The notes beneath the pieces were generated by a model. The model made no database searches, was not told the origin of the DNA, and saw only the letters and a list, made by a program, of their open reading frames with translations. 64,000 bases of DNA from Nocardia grenadensis NBRC 108939 (GTDB lineage Bacteria; Actinomycetota; Actinomycetes; Mycobacteriales; Mycobacteriaceae), in contig NZ_BDCJ01000012.1 of the NCBI RefSeq assembly GCF_001613445.1, forward strand, positions 124,001 to 188,000, in the 5' to 3' direction. Made by a program: the position numbers and the translations under genes. Shown here piece by piece: positions 45,862 through 55,668 of this stretch (positions are counted from its first letter, which is position 1; each line of letters opens with the position of its first letter).

Positions 45862-46305
45862 ATGAGTTCGGGGGATGCCTTCGGGTTGACGAGTACACAG
45901 TTCTTGCCGGGATACCACGGGTCCGAAGGAGATAGACGGTATCCGTCACCGCGCAAGCTGCGGTCGATGGGTGCCACGTTGATCGATATCGTCATGCTGT
46001 TCGGCCCTGCTTTCGCGGTGGGCCTGTTGGTAGTGGCAGTGGACATGCCGAGAACCTACAGCTACCTGCTGCTGCCGATACCCTTTGCCATCATCGGCGG
46101 GAACTGGATTCTGCTGCGGAAGTGGGTGCATGCCACTGTCGGGGGCTTGGTCTTCGGGCTGGTGGAGATTCGCGGTCGGGACGGCGCGTGGCCCGGTTGG
46201 GGGGACCTGTGGTCGGGATACGCGCCGGGGCACGATGGTGTGCCGCATATCGTGAAAGTTCGTCGCCGCGATATCCGGAGTCGCGGTCGCGCATCGGCAC
46301 GATAG
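45862..46305 (+). CDS. RDD-family small membrane protein
   Basis: A 147-residue protein with RSMGATLIDIVMLFGPAFAV, the RDD-family first helix (Arg...Ala..Ile-Asp), a second helix (YLLLPIPFAIIGGNWILLRKW), and a short C-terminal basic tail. The long open frame upstream of ATG 45862 overlaps the YbaB gene and is spurious. Function is unknown. Confidence 0.65.
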   Translation: MSSGDAFGLTSTQFLPGYHGSEGDRRYPSPRKLRSMGATLIDIVMLFGPAFAVGLLVVAVDMPRTYSYLLLPIPFAIIGGNWILLRKWVHATVGGLVFGLVEIRGRDGAWPGWGDLWSGYAPGHDGVPHIVKVRRRDIRSRGRASAR

Positions 46306-46321
46306 GTGACGCCGGGACAGC

Positions 46322-46567
46322 TCATCGTGTGCATTCCGCTAGCGGACCCTCGGAGCCGATGATCTGCACTGCACTGCGGATAGCCGTCCATTGCCGGCTG
46401 CCTGCGATCCACGGCCCGGTCAGGTGTGGGATCATCAGTACTTCCGCGCTGTTCTCGATGATGTGGTGTATGGCGATCAGTGCGGTGAGCTGGGCGGATT
46501 CGGTGTCGGTGAACACCGTGTAGACGACTTCGAGGCCGTGATTCGTCGATTGGCTGATGAATGGAGA
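46322..46567 (-). pseudogene. Relic of a small gene homologous to that at 20.2 kb
   Basis: A minus-strand frame with coding-like third-position GC reads STNHGLEVVYTVFTDTESAQ, LTALIAIHHIIENS, AEVLMIPHLTG, SRQWTAIRSAVQIIGSEGP to TGA. It aligns with the broken gene at 20163-20457. No start codon lies before the conserved part; upstream the frame runs antisense into the DUF397 gene. It is therefore probably a 5'-truncated remnant, though a short expressed protein with an unusual start cannot be excluded. Confidence 0.4.
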
Positions 46568-46574
46568 CAGGGCG

Positions 46575-46775
46575 ATGACTGACCATCTCGACTGGCGGGT
46601 GTCGTCATACACCGATAAGCACACGTGCGTGGAGGTCGCGGCCGCACCGACCGGCGAGATCCTGGTGCGTAACTCGAACAACCGGGCTGCCGGCCATATC
46701 GCGTTCACCCGTGACGAGTTCTCGGCATGGCTCAAAGGTTGCAAAGCCGGCGAGTTCGACGACCTCGGGTTCTGA
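46575..46775 (+). CDS. DUF397 protein
   Basis: A 66-residue protein with the DUF397 signature: WRVSSYTDKHTCVEVAAAPTG, ILVRNSNN and FTRDEFSAWLKGCKAGEFDDL. DUF397 genes usually follow an XRE-type regulator gene, with which they form a pair; none is present upstream, so this copy is an orphan. ATG 46575 was preferred to ATG 46557 because GGAGACAGGG precedes it. Confidence 0.85.
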   Translation: MTDHLDWRVSSYTDKHTCVEVAAAPTGEILVRNSNNRAAGHIAFTRDEFSAWLKGCKAGEFDDLGF

Positions 46776-46846
46776 CGTCCCTGATTTCAGCTGATCATCG
46801 GAATAGCTGACAGAAGCCGCACGGACGGCTCGGTTTCGGAGCGGTG

Positions 46847-47731
46847 TTACTTGCGCAGCGACCGGACCAGTTTGCCCACCGCCGCCGGGTCCGGTGTCGC
46901 TGCGGCCCGCCGGTTCTCGTCCTGTTCCAGCAGCGCGGCCGACGGATCGATCACATGGGTGTGCTTGATCGAGGTCTCCGGGTCGGCGAGCGGCTTGTAG
47001 GTCTTGTCGCCGAGCAGGGTGTGCAGCAGGTACCCGGTGAGCAGGGCGCGGGTGGCGCGGGACGTCTTCTCCTCGTGCTTACCGCCACCGAGCGCGGCCA
47101 GTAGGCGGCGGCCCTCGGCGAGTCCGTTGTGGCCCGCGCCGTCCAGAGTGCGCAGGATCACCGGACCGCCCCAGGCGGCGGCGAGGGGGACCGCGTCGGA
47201 GATCGGCGCATCGATATCGCTCACCCCGGCCAGGATCAGTGCCGGGGCGGTGAGTTCACCGGCCACCGAGGTGGCGGCGGGGGCGGTGGGTGCCGGGAAG
47301 AGGGGAGCCACCGCGGCCACCGGGCGCTGGGCGGCGGCGAGTACGGCCGCGCCCGCGCCCATTCCGTGGCCGGCCAGGGCCAAGCGTTCGGGATGCACGG
47401 TAAGGGTGCCGTCGCCGAGCCGGACGCCGGTGCAGATATCGAGGGTGGTGAGCAGGTCGGTGGCGAGGTTCAGGTGGGAGGGCAGCGGGCCGCGCTCGGT
47501 ATCGGGGGCGGCCGCGACGATGCCCCAGGACGCGAGGTGTTCGAGCAGCGTGCGGTAGTTGCCGGCGCCGTGCAGCCAGCCGTGGCCGAACGCGACCGCG
47601 GGTAGATCGCGGCCGGTCTCGGGCGTGTACACCACCCCGGGCTGACCCGCGATGGCAAGATTGCCGCGGAGCACCCGATGCGGGCCGCGGCTGGTCAGAG
47701 TGCTCAGAAGTGATTTCACAGACGCCGACAC
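46847..47731 (-). CDS. Alpha/beta hydrolase of the dienelactone hydrolase/chlorophyllase type
   Basis: A 294-residue protein with the alpha/beta hydrolase order: oxyanion strand VAFGHGWLHGAGNYRTLLEH, nucleophile-elbow region LALAGHGMGAGAAVLAA (Gly-His-Gly-Met-Gly, with Met where Ser is expected), LILAGVSDIDAPIS and a late DGAGHNG His. The usual Ser nucleophile is not apparent, so activity is uncertain. GTG 47731 follows TAACGT by seven bases, suggesting leaderless translation; GTG 47719 is the alternative. It is divergent from glmS. A gene of this type beside glmS also occurs in mycobacteria. Confidence 0.75.
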   Translation of the reverse strand: MSASVKSLLSTLTSRGPHRVLRGNLAIAGQPGVVYTPETGRDLPAVAFGHGWLHGAGNYRTLLEHLASWGIVAAAPDTERGPLPSHLNLATDLLTTLDICTGVRLGDGTLTVHPERLALAGHGMGAGAAVLAAAQRPVAAVAPLFPAPTAPAATSVAGELTAPALILAGVSDIDAPISDAVPLAAAWGGPVILRTLDGAGHNGLAEGRRLLAALGGGKHEEKTSRATRALLTGYLLHTLLGDKTYKPLADPETSIKHTHVIDPSAALLEQDENRRAAATPDPAAVGKLVRSLRK

Positions 47732-47767
47732 GACGAGAACGTTAGCCGATAAGTAGGCTGGGGAGCC

Positions 47768-49651
47768 ATGTGCGGAATCGTGGGGTACGTCGGGTACCGG
47801 GACGCGTTGGGCGTCGTCGTCGCTGCCTTGCGCCGCATGGAGTACCGAGGTTACGACTCGGCGGGTGTGGCGATTCTCGACGGCGCCGGTGGCGTGGCGG
47901 TCGAGCGGCGCGCCGGGCGGCTGAGCAACCTGGAAGCGGCACTGGATATCGCGAACCCGGGCGAGTTCGCCGGCAGCACCGGTATGGGGCATACGCGGTG
48001 GGCCACCCACGGCGCGCCGACCGACCGCAACGCCCACCCGCACCGGGATGCGAGCGGCAAGCTCGCGGTCGTGCACAACGGCATCATCGAGAATTTCGCC
48101 CAGCTGCGGCGGGAGCTCGAGGACGCCGGCGTGGAACTGCGCAGTGAGACCGATACCGAGGTCGCCGTGCACCTGGTCGCCCGGGCCTACGCCGCGGGGC
48201 CGACCGCGGGCGATTTCGAGGCCAGCACGCTTTCGGTACTCCGGCGGCTCGAGGGTGCGTTCACGCTGGTGTTCACGCACGCCGACCATCCGGGAAAGAT
48301 CATCGCGGCGCGTCATTCGACGCCGCTGGTCGTCGGGGTGGGCGAGAACGAGATGTTCATCGCCTCCGATGTGACCGCGTTCATCGAACACACCCGCGAG
48401 GCGGTCGAACTCGGCGAGGGTCAGGCCGTGGTGATCACCGCCGACGGCTACCGCGTCACCGACTTCGACGGCTCCACCGACGGGGTGAGTACCCGGCCGT
48501 TCACCATCGACTGGGATCTGGCCGCCGCCGAGAAGGGCGGTCACGACTACTTCATGCTCAAGGAGATCGACGAGCAGCCCGGCGCGGTCGCCGATACGCT
48601 TATCGGTCACTTCGATCAGACCCCCGGCCGCGACGGCCGGATCGTGCTGGACGAGCAGCGCCTCTCCGATCAGGAGTTGCGCGATGTGGAGAAGGTTTTC
48701 GTGGTGGCCTGCGGCAGCGCCTACCACTCCGGTCTGGTCGCCAAGTACGCCATCGAACACTGGACCCGGCTGCCGGTGGAAGTGGAGCTGGCCAGCGAGT
48801 TCCGCTACCGGGACCCGGTGCTGGACCGCTCGACCCTGGTGGTGGCGGTCTCCCAGTCCGGTGAGACGGCCGACACACTGGAGGCCGTCCGGCACGCCAA
48901 GAGCCAGAAGGCCCGGGTGCTGGCGGTCTGCAATACCAACGGCGCGCAGATCCCACGCGAATCCGACGCGGTGCTCTACACCCGGGCCGGGCCGGAGATC
49001 GGGGTCGCCTCCACCAAGGCGTTCCTCGCGCAGGTGACGGCGAACCTGCTGGTCGGGCTGGCGCTGGCGCAGGCGCGCGGTACCAAGTACCCCGATGAGG
49101 TTGCACGTGAGTTCGCCGAGCTGGAGGCAATGCCCAAGCTGGTGGACCGGGTGCTGGAGACGGCGCCGCAGGTGCGGGCGATCGCCCGGGAACTCGCGCG
49201 CGAGCGCACCATCCTGTTCCTCGGTCGCCATGTCGGATATCCGGTGGCGCTCGAGGGTGCGCTCAAGCTCAAGGAGCTGGCGTACATGCACGCGGAGGGT
49301 TTCGCCGCGGGTGAGCTCAAGCACGGCCCGATCGCGCTGATCGAGGGCGGGTTGCCGGTGATCGTAGTCATGCCCTCGCCCAAGGGGCGCGGGGTGCTGC
49401 ACTCCAAACTGCTGAGCAATATCCGGGAGATCCAGGCCCGCGGGGCACGCACGATCGTGATCGCCGAGGAGGGTGACGATCTGGTGCGGCCGTTCGCCGA
49501 CGACCTGATCGAGATTCCGTCCGCCCCGACCCTCTACCAGCCGCTGCTGTCGACGGTCCCGTTGCAGATCTTCGCCGCCGAGGTGGCGCAGACCCGCGGT
49601 TACGACGTGGACAAACCCCGCAACCTGGCGAAATCCGTCACCGTGGAATAG
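47768..49651 (+). CDS. glmS: Glutamine--fructose-6-phosphate aminotransferase (isomerizing)
   Basis: A 627-residue enzyme for the first committed step to UDP-GlcNAc. The N-terminal Ntn glutaminase begins MCGIVGYVGYRDALGVVV with catalytic Cys2, followed by EYRGYDSAGVAI and GHTRWATHGAPTDRNAHPH. Two SIS sugar-isomerase domains follow (VVACGSAYHSGLVAKYAIEH, VSQSGETADTLEA; LFLGRHVGYPVALEGALKLK), and the end is DKPRNLAKSVTVE. No riboswitch-ribozyme is seen upstream; only 36 bp separate it from the divergent hydrolase start. Confidence 0.98.
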   Translation: MCGIVGYVGYRDALGVVVAALRRMEYRGYDSAGVAILDGAGGVAVERRAGRLSNLEAALDIANPGEFAGSTGMGHTRWATHGAPTDRNAHPHRDASGKLAVVHNGIIENFAQLRRELEDAGVELRSETDTEVAVHLVARAYAAGPTAGDFEASTLSVLRRLEGAFTLVFTHADHPGKIIAARHSTPLVVGVGENEMFIASDVTAFIEHTREAVELGEGQAVVITADGYRVTDFDGSTDGVSTRPFTIDWDLAAAEKGGHDYFMLKEIDEQPGAVADTLIGHFDQTPGRDGRIVLDEQRLSDQELRDVEKVFVVACGSAYHSGLVAKYAIEHWTRLPVEVELASEFRYRDPVLDRSTLVVAVSQSGETADTLEAVRHAKSQKARVLAVCNTNGAQIPRESDAVLYTRAGPEIGVASTKAFLAQVTANLLVGLALAQARGTKYPDEVAREFAELEAMPKLVDRVLETAPQVRAIARELARERTILFLGRHVGYPVALEGALKLKELAYMHAEGFAAGELKHGPIALIEGGLPVIVVMPSPKGRGVLHSKLLSNIREIQARGARTIVIAEEGDDLVRPFADDLIEIPSAPTLYQPLLSTVPLQIFAAEVAQTRGYDVDKPRNLAKSVTVE

Positions 49652-49653
49652 CT

Positions 49654-49685
49654 GACGGGGTAGCCGGTGCTCCGGTTACCCCGTC
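49654..49685. terminator. Bidirectional terminator hairpin between glmS and the cupredoxin gene
   Basis: GACGGGGTAGCCGG (49654-49667) pairs with CCGGTTACCCCGTC (49672-49685) with one G-U pair and a TGCT loop. It begins just after the glmS stop and reaches the stop of the convergent cupredoxin gene. Confidence 0.7.
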
Positions 49686-50089
49686 TACTCCTCGACCGTG
49701 ATGGTGCCGCGCATATCCGGATGAATCGGGCACAGGTAGCGGTATTCGCCCGGCTGGGTGAAGGTGTGACTCCAATCGCCGACCTCGAACAACGGGCTGT
49801 TGATGCTCATCGCCTTGTCGCCGATGCCCTGGACGCCGTGTGGCAGGTCGCCGTCGAAATGCCAGGACACCGTATCGCCGGCGGAGATGGTGATATCGGC
49901 CGGTGAGAACTGATCGTCTTCGACCTCGACGGTGACGGTGGCCTCCCGGTCGGGCCGTACTTGCGCGCCGGAGGTATCGGTTTTCGTCGCCTCGTCCGTC
50001 GAATCACCGGCGCCGCAGCCGGACAGCAATGCCGTGACGAGGGCGAATCCGGCGGCCGGAACGAGTACGGCGCGGTGAACTCTGGACAT
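49685..50089 (-). CDS. Cupredoxin lipoprotein
   Basis: A 134-residue lipoprotein with lipobox LLSGC (Cys25) and a plastocyanin/azurin-like domain. The type I copper ligands are a His in DLPHGVQ and the Cys, His and Met of YLCPIHPDMRG. It should carry electrons or bind copper at the outer face of the membrane. ATG 50089 lacks a Shine-Dalgarno; TACGCT eight bases upstream suggests a leaderless mRNA. Confidence 0.88.
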   Translation of the reverse strand: MSRVHRAVLVPAAGFALVTALLSGCGAGDSTDEATKTDTSGAQVRPDREATVTVEVEDDQFSPADITISAGDTVSWHFDGDLPHGVQGIGDKAMSINSPLFEVGDWSHTFTQPGEYRYLCPIHPDMRGTITVEE

Positions 50090-50146
50090 GGAGGTCAAGC
50101 GTAGTCTGCTGGCATCGCTGCCCGTCCGATCACGGAGGTGTGTTCG

Positions 50147-51610
50147 GTGACCCAGCCGCTCGGCTATTACACCGCCGACGAGGTGCGCCTCGCCGAGGCC
50201 GAACTGTTCACCAGAGTTCCCGACGGAGTGCCCATGCGCCGCGCCGCGTACGGGCTGGCCACGGTGGCCGCGGCCGAATTGCGCGCGCGCAGCGGCGGGG
50301 TCGCGGGACGGACGGTGGCGCTGCTGGTGGGTTCGGGTGACAACGGCGGTGACGCGCTGTGGGCGGGGGTGACGTTACGGCGGCGGGGTGTCGCGGTGAC
50401 CGCGGTACTGCTGAATCCGGCACGCGCGCATGCGGCCGGGCTGACCGCGCTGCGCCGCGCCCGCGGACGGGTGTGCGCCGATCCGGTTGCGGCGGTGCGG
50501 GAAATCGCCGGCGCCGATCTGGTGATCGACGGGATCGTCGGTATCTCCGGCCACGGCCCGCTGCGCCCGGACGCGGCGAGAATCGTTGCGAATGTGGAAG
50601 TCCCGATTATCGCGGCCGATCTGCCCAGTGGTGTCGACCCGGATACCGGTGCGGTGTCCGGGCCCGCGGTCCGGGCGGCGGTCACCGTCACCTTCGGCGC
50701 CCGTAAACCGGTACACGCGCTGGCTGCGGACCAGTGCGGCCGGATCGAACTGGTACCCATCGGTTTACGGCTGCCCGAACCCGGCCTGGCGGCATTGGAT
50801 CCCGCTGCGGTGGGCGCGGCCTGGCCGGTGCCGGGAGCCGCGGACGACAAATACACGCAAGGGGTCACCGGGGTGCAGGCCGGGAGCGCGACCTACCCTG
50901 GCGCGGCCGTGCTCTGTACGGGCGCGGCGGTGGCCGCGACCTCCGGGATGGTGCGCTACGTGGGTTCCGCCGCGTCCGCGGTGCTCGCGCAGTATCCGGA
51001 GGTGATCGCGGTCTACGATCCGGCGGACGCGGGCCGGGTGCAGTCCTGGGTCTTCGGGCCGGGCTCCGGGACCGACGGTGCCGCCCGCGACCGTCTCGCC
51101 GAGATCCTGGCCACCGACCTCCCCGTCGTGGTCGATGCCGACGGGCTGACCTTGCTGGCAGGTGAACCGGAGCTGGTCCGGGGTCGCCGGGCCCCCACTG
51201 TGCTGACCCCGCACGCCGGTGAGTTCCGCCGGCTCACCGGTGCGGAGCCGGCACCCGACCGGGTGGCCGCGGTTCGGGAGCTCGCCGAATCGTGGCAGGT
51301 CACGGTGCTGCTGAAAGGCAGGGCGACGCTGGTCGCCGCCCCCGGCCGGCAGGTGCTGGTCAACGAGGCCGGTGGTTCCTGGGCCGCGACCGCCGGTGCC
51401 GGCGACGTGCTCTCCGGGGTGATCGGGGCGCTGCTCGCCGCGGGCCGCGATCCGGTCTCGGCCGCGGCCGCCGCGGCCCGCGTGCACGCACTCGCCGCGG
51501 GGCTCGCCGCCCATGACACCCCCGGCGGGACCGCCGCCCCCGTCTCGGCCACGCCGCTGCTGCGGCATATCCCCGCCGCCATCGCGACACTGCGGGCGCT
51601 GTCCGCCTGA
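50147..51610 (+). CDS. nnr: Bifunctional NAD(P)H-hydrate epimerase / ADP-dependent dehydratase
   Basis: A 487-residue repair enzyme for hydrated NAD(P)H. The N-terminal YjeF_N epimerase domain contains [16 protein letters not shown] and [18 protein letters not shown]. The C-terminal ribokinase-like dehydratase contains [51 protein letters not shown] and the catalytic [23 protein letters not shown] 50147 is spaced correctly after GGAGG; GTG 50138 is an alternative. Order before alr matches Rv3433c. Confidence 0.95.
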   Translation: MTQPLGYYTADEVRLAEAELFTRVPDGVPMRRAAYGLATVAAAELRARSGGVAGRTVALLVGSGDNGGDALWAGVTLRRRGVAVTAVLLNPARAHAAGLTALRRARGRVCADPVAAVREIAGADLVIDGIVGISGHGPLRPDAARIVANVEVPIIAADLPSGVDPDTGAVSGPAVRAAVTVTFGARKPVHALAADQCGRIELVPIGLRLPEPGLAALDPAAVGAAWPVPGAADDKYTQGVTGVQAGSATYPGAAVLCTGAAVAATSGMVRYVGSAASAVLAQYPEVIAVYDPADAGRVQSWVFGPGSGTDGAARDRLAEILATDLPVVVDADGLTLLAGEPELVRGRRAPTVLTPHAGEFRRLTGAEPAPDRVAAVRELAESWQVTVLLKGRATLVAAPGRQVLVNEAGGSWAATAGAGDVLSGVIGALLAAGRDPVSAAAAAARVHALAAGLAAHDTPGGTAAPVSATPLLRHIPAAIATLRALSA

Positions 51611-51681
51611 GGTACGCACGCCTGGGCCCGCGGGTGACCGCCGTCGCGCCCGCGTGCCCCGGGATGGCAGTATCGGCAGGT

Positions 51682-52812
51682 GTGAACGGTCAAGTGGAAG
51701 CAGTCGTCGACCTGGACGCCATCGCACACAATGTCGGAGTACTGCGTGCGCACGCAGGCGACGCCGCGGTGATGGTGGTCGTCAAGGCGGACGGCTACAA
51801 CCACGGCGCCGTCGAGGTCGCCCGGGCGGCGCTGGCCGCGGGCGCGGCCGAACTAGGGGTCACTACGGTCGCCGAGGCGGTCACGCTACGCGAGGCCGGA
51901 ATCGAGGCGCCGATCCTGTGCTGGCTCAATATCTGTGACGCGGATTACGCCGCGGCTGTCGCCGCCGATATCGAAATCGGCATCTCCTCGGCGGAGCAGT
52001 TGGACGCCGTCGCCGCGGCCGCCCGTGAACTGGGTGAACAGGCTGTCGTAAGTCTCAAGATCGACACCGGGCTCAATCGGAACGGGATCGAGCAGGGGGT
52101 CTATCCCGTGGTTCTCGCGGCCCTGCGGAAACTCGTCGACGAGGGGGTGGTGCGCTTCCGGGCCATCTTCTCCCATCTCGCGCACGCCGACGAGCCCTAT
52201 CACCCGACCATCGACCTGCAACGCGACCGGTTCCTCGACGCCATCGCGGCGGCCAAAGAATACGGCCTGGAACCCGAACTCGTGCACCTGGCCAATTCCG
52301 CGGCCACACTGACCCGGCCCGACCTGGCCTTCGATATGGTCCGCCCCGGTATCGCCGTGTACGGGCTTACCCCGGTCCCCGATATCGGCGAATTCGAGCT
52401 GCGGCCCGCGATGACCTTCCAGGCCGAAGTGGCGCTGGTCAAACACGTGCCGAAGGGTGAAGGGGTGTCCTACGGGCACGAATGGATCGCCCCGGCCGAC
52501 ACCACCGTCGCGTTGATCCCCGCCGGATACGCCGACGGCGTGTTCCGTCTCCTGGGTGGACGGATGCAGGTGTGGGTCGGCGGACGCAACCGTCCCAATC
52601 GCGGCCGGGTGTGCATGGACCAGCTGGTGGTGGATCTGGGTGACAATGCCGAGGGCGTGGCCGAAGGCGATACCGCGATCTTGTTCGGCCCGGGTTCCCG
52701 CGGTGAGCCGCGGGCCCAGGATTGGGCCGATCTGCTCGGCACGATCCACTACGAAGTGGTGTGTGCGCCCCGTGGCCGGGTACACCGGCGGTATCGAGGG
52801 GGTACCAGATGA
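51682..52812 (+). CDS. alr: Alanine racemase
   Basis: A 376-residue PLP enzyme that makes D-alanine for peptidoglycan. The PLP lysine is in [19 protein letters not shown], the central part has [12 protein letters not shown] and [11 protein letters not shown], and the catalytic tyrosine is in [28 protein letters not shown] is the conserved C-terminal block. GTG 51682 gives the usual short N-terminus; ATG 51664 is possible. Its stop overlaps the start of the next hydrolase gene (ATGA). Confidence 0.97.
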   Translation: MNGQVEAVVDLDAIAHNVGVLRAHAGDAAVMVVVKADGYNHGAVEVARAALAAGAAELGVTTVAEAVTLREAGIEAPILCWLNICDADYAAAVAADIEIGISSAEQLDAVAAAARELGEQAVVSLKIDTGLNRNGIEQGVYPVVLAALRKLVDEGVVRFRAIFSHLAHADEPYHPTIDLQRDRFLDAIAAAKEYGLEPELVHLANSAATLTRPDLAFDMVRPGIAVYGLTPVPDIGEFELRPAMTFQAEVALVKHVPKGEGVSYGHEWIAPADTTVALIPAGYADGVFRLLGGRMQVWVGGRNRPNRGRVCMDQLVVDLGDNAEGVAEGDTAILFGPGSRGEPRAQDWADLLGTIHYEVVCAPRGRVHRRYRGGTR

Positions 52813-53888
52813 AACGAGGAACGACCCTGTTGCGTGGTGGGCTGGCCACCGCCGGGGTGGTCGGCGCGATGGCCGGTGTACACGCGCTGCGCCGGGCCGG
52901 CGCGAGAGTGCTGTGGCCGCCCGTTCGCGACGAGTACCGGGACGAGAATTTCGCCCTGATCGATCTCGACCGTGCCGGTGAGGTGATCGCCGACGACGGT
53001 GTGTGCCTGGCCACCCGGGAGTGGGGTTCCGGCGACGCCGACGCCACAGTCGTTTTCGTGCACGGTTTCTGCAACAGCATGGAATCGTTCCATTTCCAGC
53101 GTCGCCACCTGGCGCAGCGTTGGGGTTCGCGGGTACGGCTGGTGCTGTTCGATCTACGCGGCCACGGCCGCTCGGGAACACCGGAAACCGACAGCTGTAC
53201 GGTGTCCCAGCTCGGCCGCGACCTGCTCACGGTGATCGACGCCCGCGCGCCACGCGGGCCGTTGATCCTGGTCGGGCATTCGCTGGGCGGGATGGCGGTA
53301 CTCGCCGCGGCCGCCCATGCCGGCGGTCTCTTCGCGCAGCGGGTGCGCGGTGTCGCATTGCTGTCCACCGCGGCCGCCGAGGTCGCCTCCTCCGGTATCG
53401 GGCAGTTGCTGCGCAATCCCGCGATCGACGGATTCCGGCTGGCCGTGCATACCGCTCCGGCGCTGGTACAGGCCGGACGGGCCACCGCCCGCCACGTGAT
53501 CACCCCGATCCTGCACGTGAGTTCCTTCCACGGAGCGGTCAGTCCGACGCTGTCGCGGTTCACCACCATCATGATCGACCGCACCCCGGTGGAAACCGTG
53601 GTGAAGTTCCTGAAGGCCATCGAGCTACACGACGAGGCGGCGGCCCTGCCGGTGTTGCGCGATACTCCGACGCTGGTCCTCGGCGGCACCCGGGACCTGG
53701 TCATTCCATTCCGCAATTCCCGTGTGCTGGCACGCGAATTGGCCGATTGCGAACTCGTCCGGCTTCCCGAGGCGGCACATATGCCGCAGTTGCAGTACCC
53801 GGAGGAGACCAATGCCGCGCTGGACCGGCTGCTGATGCGTGCCGGTGTGGTCGACGAGGACGACCGGTGGGAGGCCACCGGTGGCTGA
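52809..53888 (+). CDS. Alpha/beta hydrolase with an N-terminal membrane-proximal segment
   Basis: A 359-residue protein. An N-terminal hydrophobic segment ([20 protein letters not shown]) may anchor it. The hydrolase domain has [20 protein letters not shown] (oxyanion), [12 protein letters not shown], nucleophile [13 protein letters not shown] with the Ser, [14 protein letters not shown] with the Asp, and [13 protein letters not shown] with the His, so a full Ser-His-Asp triad is present. It is translationally coupled to alr and tsaE. The substrate is unknown; an ester or lipid is likely. Confidence 0.88.
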   Translation: MKRGTTLLRGGLATAGVVGAMAGVHALRRAGARVLWPPVRDEYRDENFALIDLDRAGEVIADDGVCLATREWGSGDADATVVFVHGFCNSMESFHFQRRHLAQRWGSRVRLVLFDLRGHGRSGTPETDSCTVSQLGRDLLTVIDARAPRGPLILVGHSLGGMAVLAAAAHAGGLFAQRVRGVALLSTAAAEVASSGIGQLLRNPAIDGFRLAVHTAPALVQAGRATARHVITPILHVSSFHGAVSPTLSRFTTIMIDRTPVETVVKFLKAIELHDEAAALPVLRDTPTLVLGGTRDLVIPFRNSRVLARELADCELVRLPEAAHMPQLQYPEETNAALDRLLMRAGVVDEDDRWEATGG

Positions 53889-54348
53889 CCGCGGTGAACG
53901 CCTGCTGCCGGAGGTCACCGATACCGAGGCGCTCGGACGGGAACTGGCCGTCGGGCTGCGAGCGGGTGATCTGGTGGTGCTCGACGGACCTTTGGGTGCC
54001 GGTAAAACGGCTCTGACCCGTGGAATCGCGGCCGGTCTCGGGGTCGGTGGGCGGGTGAGTTCGCCGACCTTCGTCATCGCGCGCCGTCATCCGGCGGGCG
54101 AACGCGCCGACGGCCCGCCGGTGGCGCTGGTCCATGTCGACGCCTACCGGCTCGGCGGTAGCCTCGACGAACTCGACGCCCTCGATCTGGACACCGAACT
54201 CGACGACGCGGTCGTGGTGGTCGAGTGGGGCAGTGGAATGGCGGAGCGGTTGACCGGCCGGCATCTGCTGGTGCGAATGTCACGGGAGCCGGAATCCGAA
54301 GTCCGCACGGCATCTTGGGAGTGGGTGCACACCGGGGCGGCGCACTAG
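53881..54348 (+). CDS. tsaE: tRNA threonylcarbamoyladenosine biosynthesis ATPase TsaE
   Basis: A 155-residue P-loop ATPase: Walker A DGPLGAGKTALTRGIAAGLG, then VSSPTFVIARRH and HVDAYRLGGSLDELDALDLD, ending with VVEWGSGMAERL. It works with TsaB and TsaD to place t6A at position 37 of ANN-decoding tRNAs. GTG 53881 overlaps the hydrolase stop. Confidence 0.95.
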   Translation: MADRGERLLPEVTDTEALGRELAVGLRAGDLVVLDGPLGAGKTALTRGIAAGLGVGGRVSSPTFVIARRHPAGERADGPPVALVHVDAYRLGGSLDELDALDLDTELDDAVVVVEWGSGMAERLTGRHLLVRMSREPESEVRTASWEWVHTGAAH

Positions 54349-54433
54349 ACCGCATGAGATCGGCAACCCGGCTGCTGGGGCGCCGTGCGCCACCGCCGTG
54401 TGAAGCGGGTCACCCGGTATCGTTGACCAGACC

Positions 54434-55138
54434 ATGCTTGCACTTGCTGTCGACACCGCGACGCCCGCCGTCACGGCGGGCCTCGTCGAACTGGAACAGG
54501 CGGCCGCCGGTGCGAACACCTCGGACGCCGCCCCGCGCACTCTCGCCGCCCGGGTACTCGTCGACGCCCGCGCGCACGCCGAGGCGCTCACCCCGCAGAT
54601 CCTGGAATGCCTGGCCGAAGCCGGGGTGTCGCGCGCCGAGATCGGGGCGGTCGTCACCGGGATCGGCCCGGGGCCGTTCACCGGGCTGCGGGTCGGGATG
54701 GCCACCGCCGCCGCGTTCGGTGATGCGCTGGGCATCCCGGTGCACGGTGTGTGCAGTCTGGACGCCGTCGCCGTCGAATGCGCGCCCGAACTGGGGCCCG
54801 ACGACGAACTGCTGGTGGTCACCGATGCGCGCCGCCGTGAGGTCTACGCCGCGCGCTATCGCGACCGCGGCCGCATCCGGGTCGCCGGACCCGAGGTGTG
54901 CGAACCCGGCGACCTGCCGGTGGCCGGTGCGACCAAGATCGCCGGATCGGCCGCGCACACCGCGCTCTTCGCACTTCCCGCGCTGTCCGTGCAGACACCT
55001 TCGCCGGCGGCGCTCGTGCAGGTGGCGGCGGGCGCGCTGTGGTCGGGCGTGACCCCGGAACCGCTGATCCCGCTGTATTTGCGCCGCCCCGACGCGGTCG
55101 AACGCAGCTACCGCACTCTCGACCGGATGGGAGCGTGA
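54434..55138 (+). CDS. tsaB: tRNA threonylcarbamoyladenosine biosynthesis protein TsaB
   Basis: A 234-residue ASKHA-fold partner of TsaD. It begins MLALAVDTATPAVTAGLVEL and contains IGPGPFTGLRVGMATAAAFG and VVTDARRREVYAARY, the family's defining segments. It lies 85 bp after tsaE and 2 bp before rimI. Confidence 0.95.
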   Translation: MLALAVDTATPAVTAGLVELEQAAAGANTSDAAPRTLAARVLVDARAHAEALTPQILECLAEAGVSRAEIGAVVTGIGPGPFTGLRVGMATAAAFGDALGIPVHGVCSLDAVAVECAPELGPDDELLVVTDARRREVYAARYRDRGRIRVAGPEVCEPGDLPVAGATKIAGSAAHTALFALPALSVQTPSPAALVQVAAGALWSGVTPEPLIPLYLRRPDAVERSYRTLDRMGA

Positions 55139-55140
55139 CA

Positions 55141-55668
55141 ATGGGAGTTCGTACCACGGGAATTCGTATCGAACCCATGGAGCCGACCGATATCGCGGGC
55201 TGCGTGGAACTGGAACAGTTGCTGTTCCCGGAAGACGATCCGTGGCAGGCCGTGGCATTCCGCTCCGAGCTGGCCGCGGGATACAACCGCTATATCACCG
55301 CCCGCGACGATGCCGGGAATATGGTGGGTTACGCGGGAATCGCGCTGCTCGGTGACGCCGAGCACCCGGAGGCCGAGGTGCACACCATCGGGGTGGACCC
55401 GGCCTGTCACCGTGCCGGTATCGGCACGCTGCTGCTGGAGGCGCTGCTCACCGAGGCCGGGCGGCGAGGAGGGCCGGTGTTCCTCGAGGTGCGCACCGAC
55501 AACACCGCCGCGATCTCCATGTACGCCAAGCACGGCTTTCACATCATCGGTCTACGCAAGAACTACTACCACCCCAGCGGCGCGGACGCGTACACCATGC
55601 GCCGTCCGGCCCTGGAGGACGTCTCGGTGGTCTTCGGTGCCCGGACCCCGGACGGGGCGCTGTCGTGA
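55141..55668 (+). CDS. rimI: Ribosomal protein S18-alanine N-acetyltransferase
   Basis: A 175-residue GNAT acetyltransferase. Motif A for acetyl-CoA is [19 protein letters not shown], followed by [20 protein letters not shown] and a Tyr-rich [14 protein letters not shown] end. It sits between tsaB and tsaD, the standard actinobacterial order. Its stop overlaps the tsaD start. Confidence 0.95.
   Translation: MGVRTTGIRIEPMEPTDIAGCVELEQLLFPEDDPWQAVAFRSELAAGYNRYITARDDAGNMVGYAGIALLGDAEHPEAEVHTIGVDPACHRAGIGTLLLEALLTEAGRRGGPVFLEVRTDNTAAISMYAKHGFHIIGLRKNYYHPSGADAYTMRRPALEDVSVVFGARTPDGALS

Noticed and set aside
47732..47767. Possible glmS riboswitch-ribozyme upstream of glmS
   Set aside because: Only 36 bp separate glmS from the divergent gene; there is no room for the ribozyme, which is not known from actinobacteria.
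46847..49402. An 851-codon open frame on the minus strand running through glmS
   Set aside because: Only the part up to 47731 is the hydrolase. The rest is antisense to glmS, has no family resemblance and is a high-GC shadow frame.
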